NCBI GenBank assembly: GCA_937923365.1
Contig: CALAIJ010000337.1
Coordinates: 1 to 8,419 of the forward strand
Reading direction: 5' to 3'
Length of the DNA stretch: 8,419 bases
Source of the DNA: an uncultured Sulfitobacter sp.
GTDB taxonomy: Bacteria; Pseudomonadota; Alphaproteobacteria; Rhodobacterales; Rhodobacteraceae
Positions 1 to 5,822 of this stretch are shown in pieces. Below the pieces are notes generated by a model. It worked only from the letters and a program-made list of their open reading frames with translations, had not been told where the DNA came from and made no database searches. Each line of letters begins with the position of its first letter. The stretch's first letter is position 1. A program made the position numbers and the translations under genes.

Positions 1-627
1 ATCAACCACGCACGCTTCTTCGCTCGCTCCGGCGGCTTCGAAGTTGGTGTTGGTAACATCTTTGGCGCGCTTGAGTTCATGCCTGGCATGTACCCAATCG
101 ACCTCGGCCTGACCGGTCTGGGCTACGACTACACTGCTTACCAGTTCAACGCTGACGCATACTCGTCCGGCGGTCTGGGTGCAGGCGGTTCCAACGGTGT
201 TGAAGTTATGTACTCCGCAGGCGACCTGTCTGTTCACGTATCTGCTTCCGACATCAACAACCGTGTTGCTGCTCACGTTGCATACACATGGAACGGCTGG
301 ACATTCGCAATCGGTGGCCAAGACTCCGACAACGCGGGTGACACCGAGTTCGCTGCATCTGTTGGCGGTTCCTTCGGCGCAGCCGACGTAACTCTGGCAT
401 ACGCAGACAACGGCACAAACGGCAACCGTACCGTTCTGGCCGGTCGTTTCGACGTTGGCGCAGCCACAAACGTTGAAGTGTACTACGCGGACGACTCCAT
501 TGCTGGCGACGGCTACGGTGTTGACTTCAACCACGATCTGGGCGGCGGCGTCTCCCTGCGTGGCGGTATCGCCGAGCGTATCGGCGGCGCGACAGTTGCT
601 GACCTGGGTGTTCGCTTCAACTTCTAA
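1..627 (+). CDS. Outer-membrane porin, C-terminal part (5' end outside window)
   Basis: The open frame runs from the first base of the window without a start, so the signal peptide and N-terminal strands are missing; 208 residues are visible. The protein shows alternating polar/hydrophobic beta-strand segments, many Gly, Asn, Asp and aromatic residues, almost no Cys, and ends in Arg-Phe-Asn-Phe. A terminal Phe is the usual C-terminal signature of Gram-negative outer-membrane beta-barrels recognised by the BAM machinery. By family it would be a general diffusion porin for small hydrophilic solutes, of the kind abundant in Rhodobacterales. Codon choice is strongly restricted and differs from the neighbours (many GTT, CGT, TCC, AAC), which suits a very highly expressed protein. 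The methionine at 79 is internal and not a start. Pore selectivity cannot be judged from this fragment. The gene is monocistronic at its 3' side because a terminator follows directly. Confidence 0.9.
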   Translation: MNHARFFARSGGFEVGVGNIFGALEFMPGMYPIDLGLTGLGYDYTAYQFNADAYSSGGLGAGGSNGVEVMYSAGDLSVHVSASDINNRVAAHVAYTWNGWTFAIGGQDSDNAGDTEFAASVGGSFGAADVTLAYADNGTNGNRTVLAGRFDVGAATNVEVYYADDSIAGDGYGVDFNHDLGGGVSLRGGIAERIGGATVADLGVRFNF

Positions 628-651
628 GTTGATCTGACATCTGACAGATTT

Positions 652-684
652 GGGGCAGGCCTTTTGGTCTGCCCCTTTTCTTTT
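652..684 (+). terminator. Intrinsic terminator of the porin gene
   Basis: A 10-bp GC-rich stem (GGGGCAGGCC with GGTCTGCCCC, one G-T wobble) closes a TTTT loop and is followed by TTTTCTTTT. It lies 25 bases after the porin stop codon and would end the porin transcript before yggS. Confidence 0.9.
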
Positions 685-752
685 GGGCCTCCCTTTTTTG
701 CGGGGGCTTTGCTATCTCTTGGGTCTGACCCCCCAGATGAAAGCCACCCCCC

Positions 753-1406
753 ATGAGCCTTTCCGAGATTTCCGACAAGATTGCGCGTGCCTGCGTTGCG
801 GCAGGGCGGCCCGAAGGGGCGGCCAAGCTGATCGCGGTCAGCAAAGTGCAGCCCAACGCGCGGGTTCAGGCCGTGCTGGAAGAAGGCCACCGCTGTTTTG
901 GCGAAAACAAGGTGCAAGAGGCGGCGGGCAAGTGGCCCGACTTTAAAGAGCAGTTTACAGGCGTTGATCTGCATTTGATTGGCCCGCTGCAATCCAACAA
1001 GACCCGCGCTGCCATGGAATTGTTCGACGCCATCCATTCCGTGGACCGCCCCAAACTGGCCACCTCCATCGCGCGCATCGCGCAGGAGCTGGGCCGCTGC
1101 CCCGACCTGTTCGTGCAGATCAACACGGGCGAAGAGGCGCAGAAGGCAGGCGTGCTGCCCCGTGACGCGGACGATTTTATCAAGGAATGCCAAGGGCTTG
1201 ACCTGCCCGTGCAGGGCCTTATGTGCATCCCGCCGGTGGAAGAGGAGCCGTCGCTGCACTTTGCCCTGCTGGCCAAGATCGCCAAGCGCAACGGGTTGGC
1301 GGGGCTTTCCATGGGGATGAGCAGCGATTTTGAGCGCGCCGTTGCCTTGGGGGCCACCCATGTGCGCGTCGGTTCCGCCATTTTCGGGGAACGGGTCGCG
1401 GGCTGA
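753..1406 (+). CDS. yggS: YggS/PLPBP-family pyridoxal-phosphate homeostasis protein
   Basis: A 217-residue single-domain protein of the YggS/PROSC (PLPBP) family, with the fold of the N-terminal domain of alanine racemase. Family members bind PLP and help balance vitamin B6 and amino/keto-acid pools in the cytoplasm; no catalytic reaction is firmly established. Hallmarks in order are Ile-Ala-Val-Ser-Lys, with Lys31 the predicted PLP Schiff-base lysine, then FGENKVQE (about 49-56), HLIGPLQSNK (about 74-83), QINTGEE, and near the C-terminus SMGMSSDF and VRVGSAIFGER, which bind the PLP phosphate. The length is slightly short of the usual 220-235. No good Shine-Dalgarno precedes the ATG, but it gives the expected N-terminus and no in-frame alternative lies upstream. 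It converges on the L,D-transpeptidase-like gene with only 12 bases between the stop codons, and no terminator is visible in that gap. Confidence 0.95.
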   Translation: MSLSEISDKIARACVAAGRPEGAAKLIAVSKVQPNARVQAVLEEGHRCFGENKVQEAAGKWPDFKEQFTGVDLHLIGPLQSNKTRAAMELFDAIHSVDRPKLATSIARIAQELGRCPDLFVQINTGEEAQKAGVLPRDADDFIKECQGLDLPVQGLMCIPPVEEEPSLHFALLAKIAKRNGLAGLSMGMSSDFERAVALGATHVRVGSAIFGERVAG

Positions 1407-1418
1407 GCGGCAGCATTT

Positions 1419-1943
1419 TCAGGGGTGCGCGATGGTCCCGTTTGCAAGCGGCGGCACGATCAGCCGCGCGTCTGGCGTCAGATGGCTGGCGATGTGGTGC
1501 AGGTGGGCGCGGGCAAATGCCACGCAGCCTTCGGTTGGATAGCCCGGACGCCGCCATTGGTGGATAAAGATCGCTGATCCGCGCCCCGCAGTCGCCTCCG
1601 GCCAGTTCCAGCCCGTGATAATCACCAGATCATAGAGCGGATCGGCGCGCCGCAGGGCCTCATAGCTGTGCGGGTAAGGGGCGCGGACCATGTGGTTGTA
1701 CGCTTTGTCCGACGGATCATCCGACCACAGATCAGTCGGGCCAATCGGGATCGCCCAAGGGGTCGGCGGCGCGATGCGGTCAGGGCGATAGAGGATGCCG
1801 CCAATGGCATGCGCGCCAATCGGTGTCGCGCCGTCGCCCTCGCGTTTGTCTGCTGCCAGCCCGCCTTTGCCGATGGTGCAGGGGAAGGTCCGCCCTTGAA
1901 AACGCACGCCACGCGGGGTCAGAACCAGATCGTTCGGGGTCAT
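1419..1943 (-). CDS. L,D-transpeptidase (YkuD) family protein, no signal peptide
   Basis: A 174-residue protein matching the YkuD-like catalytic domain. His128 in Ile-Phe-Ile-His and Cys140 in Pro-Thr-Glu-Gly-Cys-Val have the spacing of the family motif HX(n)[S/T]xGCh, with Cys140 the predicted nucleophile. Conserved surroundings include GDGATPIGAH (about 37-45) and a Trp-rich central part. Family members make 3-3 crosslinks in peptidoglycan or attach proteins to it in the periplasm. No N-terminal signal peptide or membrane segment is visible: the protein starts directly with a beta-strand-like segment. This matches the short COG3786-type branch, whose substrate is less clear. The ATG overlaps the stop codon of the upstream gene by one base (TGATG), so translation is probably coupled to it. 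It is the last gene of the ribA operon. The domain is clear; the substrate and cellular location are open. Confidence 0.88.
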   Translation of the reverse strand: MTPNDLVLTPRGVRFQGRTFPCTIGKGGLAADKREGDGATPIGAHAIGGILYRPDRIAPPTPWAIPIGPTDLWSDDPSDKAYNHMVRAPYPHSYEALRRADPLYDLVIITGWNWPEATAGRGSAIFIHQWRRPGYPTEGCVAFARAHLHHIASHLTPDARLIVPPLANGTIAHP

Positions 1944-2431
1944 CAGGACCAGCCTTTGCCTGCAGTGGCATCGCTGTAAGGATTGGGGATCTGTTCGCCG
2001 TTAAATGAATGGGTGCAGCATGGGCAGAAGGGATGCAGATCGTCTGACGTCAAGTCTGGCGCGACGATTTGCAAAAGGCCGTCAGCGTCAATGTATAGCC
2101 CGCTGAAGAAACTCGATTCGCCAATACGGGCAGTCTTGCGGCGGTCCACGTCAGAGCGGGCAACGATGTGGTAGAGTGCCTCCGTCTCTTTGATGCGCGG
2201 CGTCGCGCGAGAGACGATGCTGTCCCAGGGCTGGCCCACATTCTTCAGCAAAAAGCGATAAAGAGGCGTGTAATCCAGCCCATGGCGCTGCCCGCTGTGC
2301 ATCGAGGTACGGGGTCCGGCCTTGCTGTTGCGCTCAAAACGGGCGGCCTGCCCTGATCCGTGGCACACCCCATGCGCTTTGGAATTCACCTTGCGGTAGA
2401 GGGGCTTGGCGGCATGGGCATCCCGCCTCAC
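1943..2431 (-). CDS. Uncharacterised conserved protein, CPCC motif
   Basis: A 162-residue protein with no function I can name, though its pattern looks like a conserved bacterial hypothetical family. The first 50 residues are basic and His-rich (Arg-Arg-Asp-Ala-His start, Tyr-Arg-Lys-Val-Asn at 12-16) and probably flexible. A central part contains HGLDYTPLYRFLLKNVG (50-66) and GESSFFSGLYID (104-115). The C-terminal part has Phe-Cys-Pro-Cys-Cys-Thr-His-Ser-Phe-Asn (135-144), which could bind a metal or be redox active. There is no signal peptide or membrane helix. The start is GTG, chosen because its four-base overlap with the ribA stop (GTGA) is a classic coupling arrangement and because the N-terminus then begins with the basic motif. 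An ATG for the next gene overlaps its stop by one base. The gene is thus firmly within the ribA operon, but that does not by itself show a role in flavin synthesis. Confidence 0.82.
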   Translation of the reverse strand: MRRDAHAAKPLYRKVNSKAHGVCHGSGQAARFERNSKAGPRTSMHSGQRHGLDYTPLYRFLLKNVGQPWDSIVSRATPRIKETEALYHIVARSDVDRRKTARIGESSFFSGLYIDADGLLQIVAPDLTSDDLHPFCPCCTHSFNGEQIPNPYSDATAGKGWS

Positions 2432-3516
2432 AGCAGGTGGCCCGATTTTGCCGCCTTGGTCGCCAGATAGCCTGCGTTATGGCGGTTTTCGCCCACATGA
2501 AGCGGCACACGGGTGGCCACGTCAATGCCGCTGGCCTGCATCATTTCCACCTTGCGGGGGTTGTTCGTCAGCAGGTCCACAGCCGAAAACCCCATGGATT
2601 TCAGGATGTCCGCGCCCAGCCGGAAGTCGCGTTCGTCATCCTCAAAGCCAAGGCGGTGATTGGCTTCCACCGTATCAAACCCCTGATCTTGCAAGGAATA
2701 AGCGCGCATCTTGTTGGCCAGCCCAATGCCGCGCCCTTCCTGGTTCAGATACAAAAGCACGCCGTGGCCTTTGGCACCCATCTGCGCCAAAGCGGCGCGT
2801 AACTGGGGGCCGCAGTCGCATTTCAGGCTGCCCATCACGTCACCCGTAAAGCAAGCAGAGTGCAGCCGCGCCAGCACGGGTTTGCTGCGGTCGGGGCGGC
2901 CGACTTCGATGGCGTAGTGTTCCTCTCCACCGTCTTCGGGGCGGTAGATGTGCAAACGGCCCGCCTCGGATGCCTCCATCGGCAAGCGGGCGTTCACGAC
3001 CGGATGCAGCGGGCTGCGGATGCTGAGGGCGGGAATAGCCATGGCAAGCGGCACGGCGGTCAACCCGTGGGTCGTGGCAAAGGCCGGACCATCGGCCAGA
3101 TCCAGCACCAGACAGGCAGGCAGCAAATGGGCTGCCTTGGTCAGATCAAGGGCCGCGCGATGGGCCGCCGCATCGCCGTCGCGGGTGCAGCGAAACGGGC
3201 CTTTCATCGGGGACCGTAGATCGTCAGCGGGGTCTGCGACGCCTTGCACCCACGCAGGCGTCGCATCCTGCGGCACCAATATGCGGGTCAGATCGCCGTC
3301 ATAGACATGCGCCTTGAGCACCTGTGCCCTGCGCGCAGTGACCGCCAGAACAGGGACCCCGCCCAAGGCCAGCAGATCATTCAGGCGCGCAGGGGCCAGT
3401 GTCTCTGCCGCCATGACCAGCACCGATGGCGCGCCCAGCAAGACCACAGGCACACCCATACGCAGATCGGCGCGAGCACGGGCCAATTGCTCTGATATGT
3501 CAGGGGCGAGGGTCAT
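2428..3516 (-). CDS. ribA: GTP cyclohydrolase II with degenerate RibB-like N-terminal domain
   Basis: A 362-residue enzyme for the first committed step of riboflavin synthesis: GTP to 2,5-diamino-6-ribosylamino-pyrimidinone 5'-phosphate with release of formate and pyrophosphate. The C-terminal half (about 185-362) is a complete RibA domain. The zinc ligands are Cys222, Cys233 and Cys235, with the 11- and 2-residue spacing of E. coli RibA. The GTP-binding segment NQEGRGIGLANK (258-269) and the LLTNNPRK segment (315-322) are intact, and the end Gly-His-Leu-Leu is typical. The N-terminal 180 residues resemble DHBP synthase (RibB) only in outline: Val-Met-Ala-Ala-Glu at 34-38 is kept, but the acidic Asp/Glu-rich catalytic loop that normally precedes it is absent. 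That half is therefore probably inactive. A GGAG lies at 3533-3530, 13 bases before the ATG, a slightly long spacing. ribA is the first gene of a three-gene overlapping operon and is divergent from the response regulator. Confidence 0.95.
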   Translation of the reverse strand: MTLAPDISEQLARARADLRMGVPVVLLGAPSVLVMAAETLAPARLNDLLALGGVPVLAVTARRAQVLKAHVYDGDLTRILVPQDATPAWVQGVADPADDLRSPMKGPFRCTRDGDAAAHRAALDLTKAAHLLPACLVLDLADGPAFATTHGLTAVPLAMAIPALSIRSPLHPVVNARLPMEASEAGRLHIYRPEDGGEEHYAIEVGRPDRSKPVLARLHSACFTGDVMGSLKCDCGPQLRAALAQMGAKGHGVLLYLNQEGRGIGLANKMRAYSLQDQGFDTVEANHRLGFEDDERDFRLGADILKSMGFSAVDLLTNNPRKVEMMQASGIDVATRVPLHVGENRHNAGYLATKAAKSGHLL

Positions 3517-3564
3517 CGGGGTGTTACAGCTCCGTGGTTGATTTGAAAGATATCTATGTCAGGC

Positions 3565-3591
3565 GGGCAGGAATTGAAACATTTCTTGCCC
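3565..3591. repeat. Inverted repeat in the ribA / response-regulator divergent spacer
   Basis: Arms GGGCAGGAA and TTCTTGCCC (9 bp, one G-T wobble) flank a 9-base centre. It sits near the middle of the 168-base spacer between two divergent genes. It lacks a T-run, so a regulator-binding site is more likely than a terminator. No known flavin riboswitch pattern was recognised here. The rest of the spacer shows only weak promoter-like sequence. Confidence 0.5.
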
Positions 3592-3684
3592 ATTCCAACA
3601 CGAGGCCGTGAGAGGATCGGGTCAAACCTTGTCGCAGGCGCGGGCAAGGCGCATCTATGATGCAACAGCAAAGGGAGACCACCC

Positions 3685-4371
3685 ATGGCGCAACTCAAGA
3701 AAATCCTGCTTGTCGATGATGACGATGACCTGCGCGAAGCGTTAAGCGAGCAGTTGATCATGACCGAGGACTTTGATGTCTTCGAGGCCGGCAATGGTGC
3801 AGACGCCATGACCCGTGCCAAAGAGGCGATCTATGATCTGGTCATTCTGGACGTCGGTCTGCCCGATACCGATGGCCGCGAGCTGTGCCGTTTGATGCGC
3901 AAGCAGGGGGTCAAAAGCCCGATTATGATGCTGACAGGTCATGATGGCGACGCCGATACCATTCTGGGTCTGGATGCAGGTGCCAATGATTATGTCGCCA
4001 AACCGTTCAAGTTTCCCGTGCTGCTGGCCCGCATCCGCGCGCAACTGCGCCAGCACGAGCAATCGGAGGACGCGGTGTTCCAACTGGGGCCCTATACCTT
4101 CAAGCCGTCCGTCAAAATGCTGATCACCGAGGACGACAAAAAGGTGCGCCTGACGGAGAAAGAGACAAATATCCTCAAGTTTCTGTACCGGTCTAACGAC
4201 GGTGTCGTGCCGCGCGATGTGCTGCTGCACGAGGTCTGGGGCTATAACGCGGGGGTCACCACGCACACGCTTGAGACGCATATTTACCGTTTGCGCCAGA
4301 AAATTGAACCAGATCCGTCCAATGCGCGCCTTCTTGTGACCGAATCCGGTGGCTATAGGTTGATGGCGTAA
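3685..4371 (+). CDS. OmpR/PhoB-family response regulator (CenR-like)
   Basis: A 228-residue two-domain DNA-binding response regulator. The receiver domain (about 5-120) has the acidic pocket Asp11-Asp15, phospho-acceptor Asp56 in LVILDVGLPD, Thr84 and Lys106 in Ala-Lys-Pro-Phe. The winged-helix effector domain (about 130-228) contains VRLTEKETNILKFLYR, LLHEVWGYN and the recognition-helix region THTLETHIYRLRQKIEP. It ends in Gly-Gly-Tyr-Arg-Leu, as OmpR-type wings do. AGGGAG at 3672-3677 is a good ribosome site seven bases before the ATG. No histidine kinase gene is adjacent, so it is an orphan by position. The sequence pattern recalls alphaproteobacterial CenR, an essential regulator of envelope and division genes in Caulobacter and Rhodobacter; I judge this likely but not proven, so no symbol is given. 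Transcription probably starts within the divergent spacer shared with ribA. Confidence 0.93.
   Translation: MAQLKKILLVDDDDDLREALSEQLIMTEDFDVFEAGNGADAMTRAKEAIYDLVILDVGLPDTDGRELCRLMRKQGVKSPIMMLTGHDGDADTILGLDAGANDYVAKPFKFPVLLARIRAQLRQHEQSEDAVFQLGPYTFKPSVKMLITEDDKKVRLTEKETNILKFLYRSNDGVVPRDVLLHEVWGYNAGVTTHTLETHIYRLRQKIEPDPSNARLLVTESGGYRLMA
4331..4361 (+). promoter_or_regulatory. Possible promoter for the small RNA, inside the regulator's 3' end
   Basis: TTCTTG (4331-4336) and TATAGG (4354-4359) are 17 bases apart, giving a predicted start near 4366. Alternatives with TTGTGA (4334-4339) and TAGGTT (4356-4361) are equally weak. The assignment depends on the small RNA proposed downstream. Confidence 0.25.
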
Positions 4372-4529
4372 ATATTTGGGAACCCTTTCTGCGATACAGG
4401 TGTTCCCCTCGAGGAAGCGTATTTCATGAGGCGCTTTTCCCTCGAAAAGATCCCGACTGTTGTGCCCGGGTTACTGGCACATACCTCCCTGTTGAACTGG
4501 GCCGGACTTCGTGTCCGGCCTCTTTTTTT
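4366..4529 (+). ncRNA. Candidate small RNA, 6S RNA (ssrS)-like
   Basis: This stretch has no convincing reading frame but ends in a strong terminator, so it probably yields a stable RNA of roughly 130-165 nt. Part of it (4403-4434) reads CCCCTCGAG then GCGTATTTCATGAGGCGC. This resembles the conserved 5' strand of the 6S RNA central bubble in E. coli (CCCCUGAG, CGAUAUUUCAU, then GGCGC). Folding by eye gives a closing stem ACAGG (4396-4400) with CCTGT (4488-4492), extended by TTC/GAA and CCC/GGG. It also gives a terminal hairpin CTTTT/AAAAG (4434-4449) and a hairpin TGTGCC/GGCACA (4461-4481) on the 3' side of the bubble, as 6S RNAs often have. 6S RNA binds the housekeeping RNA polymerase as a promoter mimic and is known in alphaproteobacteria. 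The ends are estimates. If it is not 6S, an unidentified trans-acting sRNA is the main alternative. Confidence 0.5.
4500..4529 (+). terminator. Strong intrinsic terminator
   Basis: A perfect 8-bp stem GGCCGGAC/GTCCGGCC with a TTCGT loop is followed by TCTTTTTTT. It lies 129 bases beyond the response-regulator stop and would end both that transcript and the proposed small RNA. Confidence 0.92.
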
Positions 4530-4534
4530 GAGCG

Positions 4535-4550
4535 GTCACCCTCAGGTGAC
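4535..4550. repeat. Short perfect inverted repeat upstream of the reductase
   Basis: GTCACC and GGTGAC are separated by CTCA, just after the terminator and about 65 bases before the next start codon. It lies where a promoter or operator of the reductase gene would be expected, but no convincing -35/-10 pair is visible. Confidence 0.35.
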
Positions 4551-4615
4551 GTTGCGACGCGGGGCTGGCAGGGATGCAGCCCATGCGCCATGCTGGCCCA
4601 AAGAGGGAGATTTCC

Positions 4616-5578
4616 ATGAAACAGGTCATTTACGAAGCGTTCGGCAACCCCGCAGAGGTGCTTAAGGTCGTCGAGGCGCCCGATGCGCCGCTGGGCGAGG
4701 GGCAGGTGCGCGTCGAAGTGCTGCGCGCGCCGATCAATCCGTCCGACCTTATTCAGGTGTCCGGCAACTATGGCGTCAAGCCGCCGCTGCCAGCCGTCGC
4801 AGGGAACGAGGGGATAGGCCGCATTGTCGAAGGCGACGGCGCAGGCCAGTTGGTGCTGTTGCCCGCAGGTCAGGGCACATGGGTCACGCATGTCGTGGCC
4901 GATGGGCGGCATCTGGTGCCGCTGCCAGAAGGCGACCTGGATCAGTTGTCCATGCTGCTGGTCAATCCTGCCACCGCGCATCTTCTGTTAGAGGATTTCG
5001 TTGACCTCAAGGAAGGGGATTGGGTGATCCAGTCCGCGGCCAATTCAGCCGTCGGCGGCTACCTTGTGCAGCTTGCCAAAGAACGGGGCATCAACGTCGT
5101 CAATATCGTGCGCCGGGAGAGTGCCATTCAGGGCCTCAAGGATCTGGGTGCCGAGACGGTTCTGGTCGACGGGCCCGATCTGGCCGAAAGGGTCAAAGCC
5201 GCGACAGGCGCCAAGATGAAGCTGGCCGTTGATGCGGTTGCCGGTGCCACCTTTGGCCGTCTTGGTGATACGCTGGAGCGGGGCGGGACGCTGGTCAACT
5301 ACGGTGGCATGTCCAACGAGCCCTGCCAGATCGAGGCCGGACCGCTGATCTTTCGCGACATTCATGTGCGCGGGTTCTGGCTGGTTAACTGGTTCGAGCG
5401 TGCAAGCAAGGAAGAGCGTATGGCAGTCTATGCCAGCCTGACAAAGTCGGTGCTGAAAGGCACGCTTTTTGCCCCCATCGACAAGCACTTCAGCTTGGAC
5501 GAAATCGCGGAAGCGGCCAAGTATTCCTGGGCCGGTGCGCGTACTGGCAAGGTGATGTTGGCGCCAAACGGGGTGTGA
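4616..5578 (+). CDS. MDR-family 2-enoyl thioester / quinone reductase (MECR-like)
   Basis: A 320-residue NAD(P)H-dependent oxidoreductase of the medium-chain dehydrogenase/reductase superfamily, zinc-independent: the structural-zinc Cys cluster is absent. The N-terminal catalytic part carries INPSDLIQVSGNYG (40-53) and LPAVAGNEG, the pattern of mitochondrial-type 2-enoyl thioester reductase (MECR/Etr1). Tyr52 matches their catalytic tyrosine. The Rossmann part includes SAANSAVGGYLVQLAKE, and Asn-Ile-Val-Arg-Arg follows where an Arg binds the NADPH 2'-phosphate. It probably reduces trans-2-enoyl-CoA/ACP or a related enone in the cytoplasm; quinone reductase is the usual automatic label. I chose the ATG at 4616 rather than 4574 because GAGGGAG at 4603-4609 is well spaced and the protein then starts at the family's usual MKxxxYxxFG. 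It is preceded by a terminator and so has its own promoter. Confidence 0.9.
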   Translation: MKQVIYEAFGNPAEVLKVVEAPDAPLGEGQVRVEVLRAPINPSDLIQVSGNYGVKPPLPAVAGNEGIGRIVEGDGAGQLVLLPAGQGTWVTHVVADGRHLVPLPEGDLDQLSMLLVNPATAHLLLEDFVDLKEGDWVIQSAANSAVGGYLVQLAKERGINVVNIVRRESAIQGLKDLGAETVLVDGPDLAERVKAATGAKMKLAVDAVAGATFGRLGDTLERGGTLVNYGGMSNEPCQIEAGPLIFRDIHVRGFWLVNWFERASKEERMAVYASLTKSVLKGTLFAPIDKHFSLDEIAEAAKYSWAGARTGKVMLAPNGV

Positions 5579-5619
5579 TCTGCGCCTCTTTCGCAGGGGG
5601 GCAATGATGGGGTAGGGGT

Positions 5620-5635
5620 GCCGCGATAGCGTGGC
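5620..5635 (+). terminator. Weak hairpin after the reductase gene
   Basis: GCCGCG/CGTGGC (6 bp, one G-T pair) with an ATAG loop is followed by GCTTCTT, 41 bases after the stop codon. The T content is poor, so termination here is doubtful, possibly Rho-assisted. Confidence 0.25.
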
Positions 5636-5667
5636 GCTTCTTGCCAGCCGAAGGGGCTGAGGCAGAT

Positions 5668-5695
5668 CAACATATATCATATATGATGTATGTTG
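5668..5695. promoter_or_regulatory. 28-bp AT-rich palindrome, probable operator
   Basis: Counting pairs about the centre 5681/5682, 13 of 14 positions are Watson-Crick and the remaining one (5675/5688) is T-G. The outer arms are CAACATA and TATGTTG, with ATCATATATGAT perfect at the centre. Such a long, AT-rich palindrome in GC-rich DNA, within a spacer before xthA, is most easily read as the binding site of a dimeric repressor or activator. The cognate regulator cannot be named; no regulator gene adjoins it. The rest of the 244-base spacer (5579-5822) shows no gene. Confidence 0.6.
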
Positions 5696-5822
5696 TTTGA
5701 TAGGTCATCTCTTGCAAAGACTGTCCGCGCAGCGCCAAACAGTGATCCGAAGACAGGCCATTTTCGCCGATGGAAAACTCGGGTAGGGTGCCCCCTCGCC
5801 CTTCGCAAACAGGATCACCATC

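Noticed and set aside
624..1361. Long minus-strand frame of 245 codons
   Set aside because: It lies antisense to yggS, whose forward frame carries every family motif. High GC content creates such antisense frames.
3517..3684. FMN riboswitch in the ribA leader
   Set aside because: The spacer is too short for a full element upstream of the start and lacks the conserved FMN-element blocks; only a simple inverted repeat is visible.
4426..4665. Forward 79-codon frame across the spacer after the response regulator
   Set aside because: It reads straight through the strong terminator at 4500-4529 and overlaps the reductase start in another frame. It has no ribosome site and no recognisable motif.
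5643..5663. Hairpin GCC-AGCC/GGCT-GA-GGC between the reductase and xthA
   Set aside because: The stem is interrupted and no T-run follows, so a terminator call is not supported.
5610..5792. Near-identical GGGTAGGG(G)TGCC at 5610-5622 and 5781-5792
   Set aside because: Only 12-13 bases, G-rich and with one indel. It could arise by chance and shows no mobile-element or attachment-site context.
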